A stretch of 64,000 bases of DNA from Mariannaea sp. PMI_226 (lineage: Eukaryota > Ascomycota > Sordariomycetes > Hypocreales > Nectriaceae), in NCBI GenBank assembly GCA_024336345.1, contig JANFOG010000005.1, forward strand, positions 2,418,001-2,482,000. The letters run 5' to 3'. The position numbers and the translations under genes are program-made. Shown piece after piece: positions 34,022-46,555 of the stretch; position 1 is the stretch's first letter; the number at the start of each line of letters is the position of its first letter. Under the pieces are notes generated by a model. The model was not told where the DNA came from. It worked only from the letters and a program-made list of their open reading frames with translations, and made no database searches.

Positions 34022-35645
34022 AGGCATATTGATGAAAAGTAAATATTACAGTAAGTGTGGTCGCTCTCCGTCCCTTGTCTCCCTACCTTTTTTTTTTTTC
34101 TTTCTTTCTTTCAGGATGACGCCGCGGGGCCATCGAAGCACAAACGGAACGCCCGATTCCCTTGGGTGTTCTTGGCTGGGTGCCGAAAACAACCGCATTA
34201 CCATAATCTTCTCAACTCGTCTGAAAATTGTTTGCTTCTTTCTCAATCATATTCCGAAATATGAACGTCAACATGGACGCTAACTAGGAAGACAGGCAAT
34301 ATGTCGCTGATGTATAGACATTCGGGCAATCCTCACGCCGAAAAGTGAGGGTTTGAAGCTCTAGATAACAGAAAGAAATATACTAGAAGGCGTAACTGAC
34401 GGCCGTTGCACTGGATGCAATAGCTCGGCCACTGGGGCTTAATCAGCGTTTTTACAATCAAGCTGAGGAACTGAGCGAAGTGACAGCTGCGGGACCCGAC
34501 GGGATGTGGACCATTCATTTACACAGCATGGTATCTTATATTGATGTTGACGAACGGAATGTCGGGGTGATGCCTCCATTGCGGGAGTTACGCTGTGTAA
34601 GTTCTAGGCATACGACTCAGTTACCGGGATGATCCAAGTTTGCTTACCATGGGGCCCGAGAATGTCTCAAGAGACTAAACCTCACTTGTACAACCCAATG
34701 CATGCCATTTATTTATCATGAGGCAAGCACTCATGCATAGTAGAAGTAAGGCAGACTTATCTGGCGAAGAAAAATATACACAATGACATGAAGAAATTCT
34801 GTCCCCGTTGCCTGTGAGCCTTGAAATGATAGACGGCACGGAAATGAAGTCATCTTCACTAGTCAACACGCCTGAGACAAATATGATCCATCTTGGACCT
34901 GTTTGCGTCCATAGGCAGGTAGCTACGTAGTTATTACAGTAATTACGTACGTACTCTGCCACTTGTACTTGCACAGCAGTCAGATAATAAATCACATACC
35001 AGCCCAAGATACAAAGTACATATGCAATGATATGACACCCGACAAACAATGGGAATGGCTCACCCGGGCGACCTTGTTCAAGCCCAACAACGGGGTAGTC
35101 AAGCCGCGGACAAACGGGCCAACATGCGTGTACTATACTCCATACTGTACGTGTGTGTCCTAGGAGACGGGCCATAACCTGGCCGCCCTTTGCTGCTTCT
35201 CGTCAAGCCAGGTGGTGCTGCAGGTTTTAGAGGAAGCATCGGATGATGCATTTCTGCTGCACTGCCAGCTGTCAAGTCCTGGCTTGCCCGCAAGGACCCT
35301 GCTGCCCGCTTTTGGGCCCTTGCATAGTCTTGCTTTGGTGGGTTGCTCGCTGGGCTAAGGCTCGTAGTTTTCGGCACAAGTGGCTCCTTAGTCATCTGCC
35401 TCCCTTGCCTGCCAGTGTGTCTAGCGTCAAAGTGTCTGGTGTAGCGTCCAATGTCCAATGTCGTCTTGTTTACTTTCCACCCCCACATAGCAACCAACCC
35501 AAACAAAGCTGCAAGCTTGGCATCTATATGCGCTTCTCGCAACCCTCCAAAAGCCGAAGCATCTCGAGATACCCATCTGCGTGCTTGTATTCCGACGACA
35601 TGAACATCAGTGCCATAGTTGGAATTTGAAAATCTCCAGCGAAGC
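34022..35645. other. Intergenic between two rightward genes
   Basis: 3' flank of rrp7 (T tract near 34090-34111) and promoter of the TINC-like gene. A minus-strand open frame across 35099-35692 overlaps the TINC start but lacks any family features. No gene supported. Confidence 0.6.
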
Positions 35646-37849
35646 ATGATTGACACAGAAAATCTGCGTACAGCCTCGCTGTACATCAACAACCAGCTGC
35701 TTTCCAGAGGCCTATTACGCGATGGTCAGAACATCGACTTTGCCAGCCTGGCCCTCGACGATAGCAGCAACTCGGAGGTGACGGTACGAATAGTCAGCGT
35801 ACTCAACGATCTGATACTCCGACGAGATGTAAGTTTTAATTCCCTTGGCTTACTTTCCTACCTGCTGCTGTGGCCATCCCCCTCTAACTTTTGCAGCGTG
35901 ATGCTGAGCATCGCGAGTCGCTCTCCGCGACGATGCGTAATCTTCGAGCCGAAAACCTCAAACACACAAACGATATCACCCGGTTGACCGAGAAACATGC
36001 GGATGCGAAACGAAAGCTTGAAATTGCAGAAGCCTCGGAAGCTTCCATCAAAACCCAAATGAAGTCCGCCGACGCCCAGATCCGAGGGCTGAAGGAAGAG
36101 CTCGCTCGTACCAAGACTTTGGTAGCTCAGGCTCGTTCCACTTGCGCGACTGATGTGAGGCGGCGAGATCGCCAGATTGACACGCTCAAGAAGCAGCTTG
36201 GAGAAGCTGGTCGCGCGCGTGGATCCCGAGGCAACTCAGCTGTCATCTCCATCACCGTCACGGGGGACATTGGCTCCGAGAAACCTTCTCCCACGCGAAC
36301 AAGCACAACAACAGCTGACGGCTATGACTTGCGAAACGAGACAAATTCATTCCTGGCGAAACTGGCCCAGAGCCTGAGTGAGGAGAACGAGGGCATTGTC
36401 CGGCTGATGCGTCGAACGATGCAACAACTACGAGAGATGAGCGGCTGGAACGACAACGAGGGCCATGACGACCTGGTAGTCAAACAAGGCAGCTGGGAAG
36501 ACATGGCTACAGAACTGGACTCTGTACTTGAGCACATGAGAACGATTTTGACAAACCCATCATTTGTGCCAATCGAAGAAGTCATGGTCCGCGAGGAAGA
36601 AATTGCCCATCTCAAAGATGGCTGGGTCAAGATGGAGGATCGCTGGACTGAGGCTGTTCATCTGATTGATGGATGGCGCAAGCGAATGGCTGCCAACGGA
36701 CGGCCGGTTTGCGACGAAGAGCTGCAGATGGGATTACGGCTTAGTCCCGTACGCGTCAAGGACGTGGAGGAGACAAGACAAGCACCCGCGCCACGGCTCT
36801 CAGCCGTTGCAGAGGAGTCTGAAGAAGAGCTCGAGGCTGTGCATTCGTCTCCGTGCCCCTCGGCGCGTATGTCTCCTGGCCTGCGGACCGTCGACGTTTC
36901 TGAGCAGGAGGACAGCGAAATCGAGTCCGACTTTGATGAGCACATCCCTGTGGATGAATATGACGTGGAGGAGCCTAATGTGCAAATTCTACAACAATCC
37001 ACGGCAGCAGCAACGGCCCCCTTCCAATCAAGCCTGGATGCATCCTCACCATTGCCAGAGCCCCCCAAATTGAGTCCCCTGAAGGACTCGGCATCCGCGG
37101 GGAACCGGGGCTCTCTACATATGGGCAAGCCTCTGAGGAGACCAGGAGAGTTTACCTCAGTTGCTGAAGAGAATATATTTGGGCCTCATGGTGAGGTTGG
37201 TAGGCCCAGCACCGAGATGGTTGAGGATACTGAACGAACCCGCATATCCTCAGCATCATCTCTTGATGACGTGCTGCTATGCAAGGTGCCATCTGAAGAC
37301 ATGGCGCCCACAGAGAATGTACCCCCAAAGGCGTCATCTCGCCGTGACCCAGAGAGCCCCAAGGCTAGTGCTCGCGACTCTAACCGCCGTTCTGGACCTC
37401 CTGGATCACCCAGCCGCTCTCCACGCCGTAACAACCTTTCACGACTCCCTCTACCGCGCAACGCGGATGCACCTCCTCCGCAGAGCCCTCTCACAATGGC
37501 AACAATTGCAGCTAAGCTTGCAGCTTCCGAGAGAGAAGCCGATGCGGTTCGTGTTCGCGCGAAGCTACGAGCTGCTCGTAGCACTCGCGGGGTCAAGAAG
37601 CCCACCATCTCACATTCTCAGTCTGAGTCTCAAACTCAAGCTGCAACTGGGGACAAGGAGATGAGGGATTCGAGGACAGAGGACGTCGACCCTATTAAGC
37701 GTGACCCAACACCTGCAGACGAGCAACTGAGACCAGAAAAGCGCAAACGCGATAACAAGACAAGCAAGACAAGCAGGACAACATCACGACGGCGGAGCAC
37801 ATTGAGCCCGTGGGAGCTTGAGAGCTTGATGACCGGAAATATACAATGA
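35646..37849 (+). CDS. tinC: Afadin/alpha-actinin-binding (ADIP/Msd1) family protein, TINC-like
   Basis: Coiled-coil protein of the SSX2IP/Msd1/TINC family. Members anchor microtubule minus ends at spindle pole bodies or centrosomes; TINC of Aspergillus nidulans was found as a NIMA-kinase interactor. Two exons, 35646-35828 and 35897-37849, over a 68-nt GTAAGT..GCAG intron at phase 0, give 711 residues. N-terminal signature: MIDTENLRTASLYINNQLLS then RGLLRDGQNIDFASL. A coiled coil spans about 55-170 (RDAEHRESLSATMRNLRAEN onward). A second helical block has TNSFLAKLAQSLSEENEGIV, SWEDMATELDSVLEHMRTIL and IEEVMVREEEIAHLKDGW. After about 310 the protein is disordered, acidic, then Ser/Pro/Arg-rich with many SP sites, ending in a basic region and LSPWELESLM. 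The SP-rich tail suits cell-cycle phosphorylation, which is an inference. Confidence 0.83.
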
Positions 37850-39352
37850 CGTCCAGACGAAAGAACAAGGAAAAAAAGAAGAAAACGAGAATAAAAGTTT
37901 CAGCATAAACATTTGTGATGCAAGTTCTTAGTGTTTTTTTTTGGTGCTTGGGCTTGGCATATTGGCAACAAAATCGATGCCGGCTTTGGGGGAGAAATTG
38001 TGCCCAGCATGTATTCTCTTTTTTTTGGTTGTCTCTCTCGACACAGGCGTTTGTTGGTGTAAATAGGAAGGGCAAGGTGTTGTTTCTCTCTCATGTCTGG
38101 GTGGTTCTGAGAAATGCTGTTAACTTTCCGGAGATGATTGAATGGATGGGATGGGAGCTCTTGCGTACTCCTGGCTTAGGTAGCTCCGAGTACGGTTATG
38201 CATGAAGATACTTATGACGGCTTTGAATGACCATTTATATAACATTGTAATTAGTGTATCGATATTGAATCTATCTAGCTTCTGATTAGGCGTGAGTGTT
38301 GAACCTCCTGACATCGTTGCCATCCTGAAAGGGAATATACAGTCATGCACATTGACAGTCTTCTGATATATTATATGCCTTGAATACTCAATTAACGGCA
38401 TAAAACTAGTTCTTAATTTATTGATTTCTTTAGCATACTTGAGTCAATCGTCGATGTGTTTTTAGTGAAAGGTATTTACAGCCCGGATTGTGGGAAACAG
38501 TATTTTGGAAACAGATACATTTCTAAAGTCATTATTCCGGCAAGCTCAGGGTAGCGAAGCAGTTGTCAATGGACCACAGCTCATCGTAGAAAAGACCTTG
38601 GTGAATATGGGTAGCCCTACGTCATAGTTATCTTAACTTGAATCCAGCAGTACACGTTAGAATGGCAATATAACGACACATTTCATAATACATCTTCAGT
38701 GTCTCGTAGTGTCCATTGACGGAACAAGCCTACCCTGCACCAGCTTGAGACTTGTTTGGCAATTTTGACCCTACAATACTTCTAGTTGATACTAATTGGA
38801 ATTAACTCTAAAATTTTCTTTCTATTCTCTGTATATTTTCTCCAAAATTAAGGAATACCATCTCAATACATGTGTCTACTGCTTCATCTTCCCAAAGGTA
38901 CCTTGCTTGTGTGGTGGGGTGTCATGGGTAGCTGCAGGCTCTCGATTTTGATGTGGGTACGTGCATGATTCCCTTTCAAGTGCGTACGTATCGAGAGTTG
39001 AAGCAGGCATAAGCAGTAATGTCACTCTTAGGAACTAAATAATGCTTCGAATCATAGTCTGTGTATGTAGTGGGATCACTCAAGAGCACCACACTCTGAA
39101 ATCGCATTTGGAATTGACATGGTGGAGAGTAGCTTGTAGTCTGCTTCGGCTATTACCTTCATCCCCTCTGACCCAAAAACCGCTGACGTCAGCTGACTCT
39201 CATGAGCTCAACACCAAAAATTATAATGCCCGTGTATCAGGCAATGGCCTCAAGACACTAATACCTCACAACGTCTGCTGCGCCTTGTTTTCAACGTCGC
39301 CAGCCTGACACGAAGCTTCCCTTGGCACTATTGGAACCAACACCCCTTCGCC
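37850..39352. other. Intergenic between two rightward genes
   Basis: About 1.5 kb, with AT-rich stretches at 38210-38900. It contains the 3' end of the TINC-like gene and the promoter of the TMEM19-like gene. No gene seen. Confidence 0.65.
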
Positions 39353-40644
39353 ATGAAATTGATCATAGCGGTCCCCGCCATCTGCGCGCTCGTCTATCGA
39401 GCTTGGAGCAAGAACTCACTTACTCCCTCGGGCATCTTCGTTGCGACGCTAACAGCCATCGCGCACGCTTACCACCCTTGGAATCTCCCCTTTGTGCTGT
39501 TATGTGTTTTCTTCCTGGCTGGGACTCGAGTAACACACGTAAGTCGTTGCGCCCGCAGACGTTTCCCCCAACGTTTCCGATATGCTAACCATAGGGTCTA
39601 GATCAAGGAGGATGTCAAGGCTCGCTTGACCGTTGGTTCCAAGGGCACGTCCGGAGGAGAAGGACCCCGGACGCATGTTCAAGGTTTGTGTTCAAACGTG
39701 GAGTAAAGACACCAGGTATTACGTGGCTAACGTGCGCGCGCAAAGTCCTTGCAAACTCCCTCATGGCCTCCGTGCTCATTGTCCTTCACGCCATCCAACT
39801 CGAAAAACGAACGGCCGCAATTACGAACCCTGACGTTGCGGATCCCGTGGGTACAGTTTGCTATTCTTGGGGAGGTGACCTCCTCGTGGTTGGAATCATC
39901 GCAAACTATGCTGCCGTGGCGGCCGATACTTTCAGTTCGGAACTTGGAATTCTTTCCAAGGGCGAACCACGTCTCATTACATCGTGGAACCTCCGCAAAG
40001 TTCCACGCGGCACCAATGGAGGAGTGTCACTCACGGGTCTGGTAGCAGGATTGTTGGGCTCCATCATCATCGTCACCACGGCCATGCTATTCCTACCTAC
40101 CTGCAATGCTGACACTGTGACCCAAGCCGGAGGGGGTGCACCTTGGACGACAGATGAGCGTCGAAAGTTCATGGGCTTCATGGTTGTCTGGGGTCTTCTC
40201 GGCAGCGTCCTGGACAGCATTCTAGGCGGTCTATTCCAAAGGTCGGTCAAGGATGTGCGATCCGGAAAGATCGTGGAGGGCGAAGGAGGCAATCGGGTTC
40301 TGATTGCCGAGTCGCCCGCAGCCATGGCCGCACATACGCACACGAAGAAGAAGGATGTCATCAAGGCTGCCATCTTGGAGGGCCAGGGAAGCTCAGCGAA
40401 GATGAGCGGATCTGCAATTGCTGACGATGATGATGTTGTTGACGCCCATGTCTACGATCCCAAGAACAAGAGCCGCAAGGCTAGCTTTGGAGACGAGAAG
40501 CCATCTCGCGTAGTGGAAAGCGGGTTTGATCTTCTTGACAACAATGATGTCAATTTCCTAATGGCGGTAGCGATGAGCGTTGGCGGCATGGCCGTAGCAA
40601 GTTGGTATTGGGGCGTCCCCATTGACAGCGTCATGGTTGCTTAG
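39353..40644 (+). CDS. TMEM19/DUF92-family membrane protein
   Basis: Polytopic membrane protein of the DUF92 (TMEM19) family, whose biochemical role is not well defined. Plant and algal relatives include a phytyl-phosphate kinase, so a prenyl-related activity is conceivable but unproven here. Three exons, 39353-39538, 39602-39683 and 39746-40644, with introns of 63 and 62 nt, give 388 residues. TM1 follows MKLIIAVPAICALVYRAW, and TM2 is FVLLCVFFLAGTRVTH. The family-typical loop KARLTVGSKGTSGGEGPRTH then leads into VQVLANSLMASVLIVLH. Further marks: GIIANYAAVAADTFSSELGI, SWNLRKVPRGTNGGVSLTGL and GLLGSVLDSILGGLFQ. A charged, Lys/Asp-rich insert (HTHTKKKDVIKAA to DDDDVVDAHVYDP) sits before the last helix. 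The middle exon is needed for the RTHVQ loop, which supports the splicing chosen. Confidence 0.92.
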
Positions 40645-41528
40645 ACCAAGGTCACGCGACGTCATAACGGTAGATGCGCCTCTCGAACCGTCCGTTCAAT
40701 TTTTTTTTCTATACTGTATCTACCTACTAGTAGACACAACGAACGGCTTTTGATGAACGGACAATGCCCGAGAAGGAAGAAAAAGTGGAACGAGAAGTTT
40801 TAGCTACGAAGACTTTACTAGACGAGTAAAAAAAGAGGAATGAGACGATGCTTTCGAAAAGAAAGCCATAGAGCGAGATCAACACCGTCGCCACTCCGGA
40901 ACTAAGCAGGGTGCGCTTCCGTCGATTATTGGAGCCATCACCCGCCCGAGTCTCGGTGTGAACCGCACCGAAGGAGCACAAGTAGAGTAATCTTTTGTAA
41001 TGGGGGAAGCGAGCCTCGGGAAGAAACCGCGTCTAGTGAATAAATTTGAAGCATTTCGCGGGGGAAGGGGAAGAACTGATGGGGATGAGAGGGGGTGGAG
41101 GAACTCCAATTGCGCGGGGGAGGCCGCTGTAAGATTGTCTGGCAAAGACGACTGATAGACGAACCAAATAGATTCTGAGAATCAGCTTGCATCTCATTCG
41201 CGAAGGGGATTCTGGGGACGCGATTCCATCACCCAATCTTGCCCAATCTTTTGGAAACTGAAGGAACTTGTTCCCGCCGCCGCCGGGTGTGCGGGGAGAC
41301 GGGAAGGGGGTAAGGCGTCACCCTCGGCGGTCAGCTCCGCGGTCGGCAGGGTCAATTAGGTAGTTATGTCCAGTCATAGCTAGGACATATCCTTTGCCCA
41401 ACAGTCCAATGGCCAGGAAGCTTTTACTGATGCGCGCCGTCGGTCGGTTGGTCGGTCGTCGCTCAGTGCACAGAAAAAGGCAAAGACGAGAATGAGGGAA
41501 TGCCCATTAAAAAAAATAAAACTGGGGA

Positions 41529-41541
41529 GGGGGGGGGGGGG
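41529..41541 (+). repeat. Poly-G run
   Basis: Thirteen consecutive G within a wider G-rich patch (41524-41545). Confidence 0.9.
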
Positions 41542-44500
41542 AGGGTGAGATAGGGTGTTATCAAGGAGAAATCTGGGGAAGGGGAAAAAGGGCAGCGAAC
41601 GGTTGGCGGGGGTTCTGGTTTCTATTGATCATTTCGCGATGTCACAGAAATTTGGGGTATGCGAGTGAGGTGAGAGGCTTGTGGTAGGCGGACCAGTTGA
41701 AGCGAGGGTCGGACCAAGATTGCGGGGAGCCGTAGATCGCCCTGATGCCCGAGATGACGGGCTTTTGCTGGGACTGTGACTGGGACTGGGACCTGAACCT
41801 GGGCCCGGGCCCAGCAGCCAAGGGCGTAAACTCTACAGATTACTGGACCGTAGCTGGGCTTTTTTTCTCATCTCTCCAGTTTGTCTTGTTTGGGCTGTGG
41901 GCAAGACAAAGAAGAGCTTGGTACGTAAATGGAAGCTTCGTGGAGAAACCTCAAGAAATTAAGCTGTATGTATTCGAGACCCGAAGTTAAGCGTCAGTAG
42001 AATATTGAAACAATCATCTGACCTGTTTCTCTTTTGTCCTTATCTCTCGGGGACCTTGTATACAAAGTACAGATGCTCGGTATTACCTACCCGTTCGTAC
42101 ATTTGTTTGGCAGCGAAAAAAAAAAGAACAAGCAACTATTTTGTTTTGGTGTCACGCACTTTTTTCTTTTCTGGCGTGCATCAGGGAACCCCTGGTTTGG
42201 TTGACCAGGGGAGAGGGGCTTGTATGTGTGCATGTGCGTGTGTGTGTGTGCTCGTGCATGCAAGCCTTGAGCTTGAGCCTATCTGTGCCTCCTCCATCCC
42301 CTTGCAATGTACAGGATGTAGGCATGTCCTGCTAATCCCGTAGGGAGTACTACTGCACATACAGATTATTACTCCGTAATTACTGCCTAGCTATCCGTGA
42401 TATTCCTAGGAATTATTGTAAAGGCCCGACGAGTTCCCACTCGAAAGGAGCGAGATGAACGAACCGTTCAGAAGCAGCGAGTGCCCAACCCGGGAATAAC
42501 TTCCTGGTCTGGACAATGGAGAAGTAGGATATTATAGAGAGAGTGAGAAAGAGAGAAAGGTCAACCCGCGACAAGTGGACAACTCCCCGACGGTAGTCCG
42601 TGGCAGACCGAACCGCTACGGTAGAGTGAAAGTAGGAGTCATCTCGGCATCTGTTGCAGTGGAATCGCGGCTTGAACGAACTAATCAGCCAAAGCTACAT
42701 AACTTTACGGGAATTAAAGTAGGTAGCCTGCATTAATTATCGTGGGTTTTCGTTCCAGACTGTCCCGTGGAAGCAATTTGCCAAAATACCTACATAGGTA
42801 CTTTACCTCAACGGGCAAAGAGTCTACGGATATGTGGTATATGTGTACACGCTTCATGTACCACCCACACAATTTGACATGTGCTTTTTCACACACTCAA
42901 AAGGTCGGTCTGGGGGGGCCAGGAAATAAATGGACACGGAAGAAAGATTTTCGGGCTCAAATTTAAGAACTCAATTAGTTATTGCGCATTGGCACCGCGT
43001 TTTACCTGAGCGATTTTCACCTGGTCGCTACGGGTTGAGGCTCGCTTGAGACTGGCTCGCCAGAGTTGAAGCTCCACGGTGATATAAACATCATTATGCA
43101 GAACATCAACATGGGCCAATGACAGCCCAGCGATAAGATTTTTCGGTCTAAGAGGGCTCGGGAAGCAGTGCCATGTGCCAATGCCATACCTTTTGATTTT
43201 TTTTTTTCCTTCTTGTTCTTCTAGTGTCTTTGATTTGTACCCTTGTACTCCCGTAAAAAGCTGTGGTGGCGTTTTTGGGGCGACGGGCCTCACAGGCCTG
43301 ACTCTATTCGCCCACTGGCCATGTCCTGCCCCCGCCCTCAGGCTCCCCAGCCGCAACCCGCATGGCAATCTACTTCAGTACCTTCTGCAGTACGTACAGG
43401 GGCGGCTGAGCAACGAAAAAGCTTTTGGTACGTGCTGAGTACCCATGCTCGTTTCTATTCATGTATCGAACGGGGTCAAAACCGTCGTGGTCTTGTCTTA
43501 CCTGGTTGGCCCTGTCGCCGCACAGGTCAGCCAGAGTGGCAGGAAAGGGTCCCCCCCCTTTCCCCCTCCTTGCCTGAATGAGTTAAACATGCTCTGGGCA
43601 TCACCAAACGATTTGGTAACAGATCAAGGGACAAACCGGAGCCTCCGAATATTGAGCAGGGCTGTAAATAACTATAAGTGAAAATAAAAGAGGATACGGC
43701 AATTAACACAAAGCTGTGCATGTGAGTACTTCTGTACATCCCGTGCTCGAAAATAGAAAGAAAAAGTATTGAAATTTTTCAAGGAGGAGGGGCACCCTGC
43801 CCACGCGATCCAGGCTGCAGGCAGGTGGGAGGGGTTCACTGCCTGGCCCTATCAAGTGTATGGTCCCCCCTCGCCAACTCGCCTTGTCAAAGACAAGAGT
43901 GAACCTGAGGTTGGGACCCCTGGGCAAATGATAGCAACAAAACCGGTGCCAACGACAGAGTAGCGGACGACGATGCATGTGTGATGACCGTCGTTGCGGG
44001 CGTCCTTTGAGTACACCAGGCTTGATTGGGGGCAAGGTGGGACATGGGGTCTCAGAAGGCGGCATCAGAGAACCGAAATATCACACACGATGGCCCGTCT
44101 GATGGTACCAGAAAGCTCAATGGGTTACCATTCATTTGCCCACTCGAGTGTCTTGTAGCCGATTATGTATGACTCTATTCTCACCATGCGTCGCTTCTCA
44201 TTTGCCACTTTTATTGTACGCACAAGCCAGGTCCAATATTTTGGGGGATGGGGATGGGGGGATAAACCATGACCCGCACTAAAACCCCAGGATTCGATTC
44301 TCATCTCATCAAGAGCTGCACGGATAGCCTTTGACAGCCGAGTTGGGAGTAAAAGTCCAGTTGAGCTAGAATACACAAAGTTGGGGGCCTCAAACTAGAA
44401 CAAGGATAAGAAATGATAATAAGACAAAAGAAGAAGAAGAAGAAATCTAGAAAGACGGGGGATAAGGAATGCGTAAAACATTGCTCAATCGGGCATCTGA

Positions 44501-45653
44501 TGACTCGAACGAATTATTATCACAATCTATCAAACACCCTTCTGGACGAAGGAAGCAAGGTGTGTGGGATATGGAGAGGGAGGTAGGCCTGGGTTCGGTC
44601 TGGAGGAAACAGAACAGTAATTAGCACACGCCGAATGGACGGGCTGGAACACCTTGGAAGACAAAGCTGGAGATACCAAACACCAGGCACATAATTGAAA
44701 CTGGGCAAACGCAGGACGGGAAACCCATTTGCACCCCACCCTTTTTTCCCCTTGTGGCCTCGCGGCGCACGCCTTCTGATGATAAGGAATATCATGAACA
44801 TGGCATGGCTCGAGATTGTCCAGCGCGGTTGGTCGGACCTGGACCGATTTTTTTTTACTGGGCTTTCTCGGCTTCTGGCCATGGGCATCCGCCTCCGAGC
44901 AAGGGGAAAAAGTGAGGAAAAAGAAAGAGACTATGTGTGAGTGACCAACGCTGATATCGCCCAGCAGCTCGGGGTCCTCTTCCGACACAAGGGGCCTCCC
45001 AGACCAGAGGAGAAATATCCCGCCCGCTTGAGCTTTTCGTAAAACATACTTACTTTTTACAGTCAATTCACACGCGCGGCTTACGAAAACCGCGTCCGCC
45101 TCCGATCTGTCCCCTCTCTCTCTCTCTCACCTTGGAATTTTTTGGTCTCTTCGTAAACCCCCAGTTGAGGAAGGGGAGGGGTCTCTCTCAGATAAACCCG
45201 GGCCGGTGATGTCCAAGGTACTGTTCTCCGTAATTCCCAATCAGATGCCACTCAGCGATCTCCGGTGAACGCCCCAGCGTCACCAGCCTAGGTGCCCTGC
45301 CCAGTTTTTCTTCCAGAGAGGAATCGGTACCTCGTGTACCTACCTCTAGGTATATGCAATGTACTTGAGAGCCCTGCAATGCCCTGTAAGCAGGCTGATG
45401 CGTACGCTGAGAAAGGGTCCCCCGATGAACCACTTAAGCCGCCGCCCCATAAAGTGAGTAAACTCAGGGTACGTAGCGCTACAATACCTGCCCAACCTCA
45501 ACGTGGAAGACTCAGCACCGCCGAAACCGCCCGCCCGTTGAATTCATTGAAACCGCTATTTCTCCTTCGCCCCCCTTCCGCGCCCCCCCGTCTTTCCGAA
45601 CAAGGTGAATGAATGTGTCACTGGTGGCTTTCCCTGGCTGGGGGGATATAAAT

Positions 45654-46415
45654 CGATAATGATAGCCAGAGAGGTGATCCCGCTCTACCGGCCACTGACT
45701 GACCCGGCCCCCCCGTTGGACCGGCTTTCCACGTCCGTGGTGGGATGCCGCACACCGTAATCTGAGCATCGTCATTCTATGCGCAGTATAATTTGTTATT
45801 TTTATTCGTGTGTGTATTTGCAACCTTTTTGATTTTGAGTTGTTTCTTTTTTTGGGGGGGACAGTTCTTTATTGGTGTTAGTATTTTGACATCGTAGGCC
45901 AGGGTGCGTGACGGATCGAGTAACCCATCATATCTCGAGGACAATTGGAAATGACAAGTATGACAGGTGTGAAAGCAGTTCCGAGCATGTACATACAGCA
46001 AGTACAGACGGGAGGTATAGGTAGTAGGTAGAATCGGGACGTGGCTCTGCAAAGTACATACACGATGTTTGATGTAGTTCCACAGGTACCGGTAAGTGCG
46101 ATACGGGTGTCAATGGCCCCGCGACTGCGTGTGAGACAATCAGAAAATCCCAACCAGACGCCCCTCCGGACGCCCCCCTTGTTGCTAAATTCTCAATCAC
46201 ACACCTCAACTGGGCTGTACCCCACCCCGTCTCTCCGTCTCTCCCACCAAAAATCAAAGCCGGTAGCAGCAGCCACGCACGCCCCCTGCATCCGGCCACA
46301 GAAAGTCTTATCTCTTGGTGGGCGAGAGACTCGCCCTTCAGACCTGACCTTGAGTCGAACAACATAAAACCCTCGCCCGCCCCAGACTTTGTAAAGGTTA
46401 TCTTTTGGTCTATCT
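45654..46415 (+). promoter_or_regulatory. GATA-factor (HGATAR) sites upstream of glutamine synthetase
   Basis: Abutting CGATAA (45654-45659) and TGATAG (45660-45665) lie about 0.9 kb upstream of the ATG. Reverse-orientation sites TTATCT at 46308 and 46398 and CTATCT at 46410 lie within 250 nt of it. HGATAR is the target of nitrogen GATA factors such as AreA/Nit2, and paired sites are favoured by them. Nitrogen control of the gene is thus plausible, though GATA hexamers also occur by chance. Confidence 0.4.
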
Positions 46416-46555
46416 ACACATCTCCCCCCGTCAACTTCGTTTGATACCTTCGTATCAATTCGTCTTTCTCTGTCTAATTTGCAATTGTCTGCTTTTGCGC
46501 TCTTGTTTGTCCTACATCTCTCTCTCTACCACACACATACAAAACTACCGCCAAT

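Larger units (their letters stand above)
40645..46555. other. 5.9-kb gene-free region upstream of glutamine synthetase
   Basis: No frame on either strand with an ATG and recognisable sequence. The stretch is rich in low-complexity DNA: G13 at 41529-41541, a GT repeat near 42236-42249, a CT tract near 45114-45129 and CT-rich leader sequence before 46556. GATA-type sites occur at the right end (listed separately). It is unusually long for a fungal promoter. It could hold a non-coding transcript, but the sequence alone does not show one. Confidence 0.55.

Noticed and set aside
35099..35692. 197-codon minus-strand frame
   Set aside because: Overlaps the start of the TINC-like gene in antisense; no features, likely chance in GC-balanced DNA.
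44520..45066. Overlapping minus-strand frames of 122 and 178 codons
   Set aside because: Two different frames over the same DNA, both of ordinary random composition, without conserved motifs.
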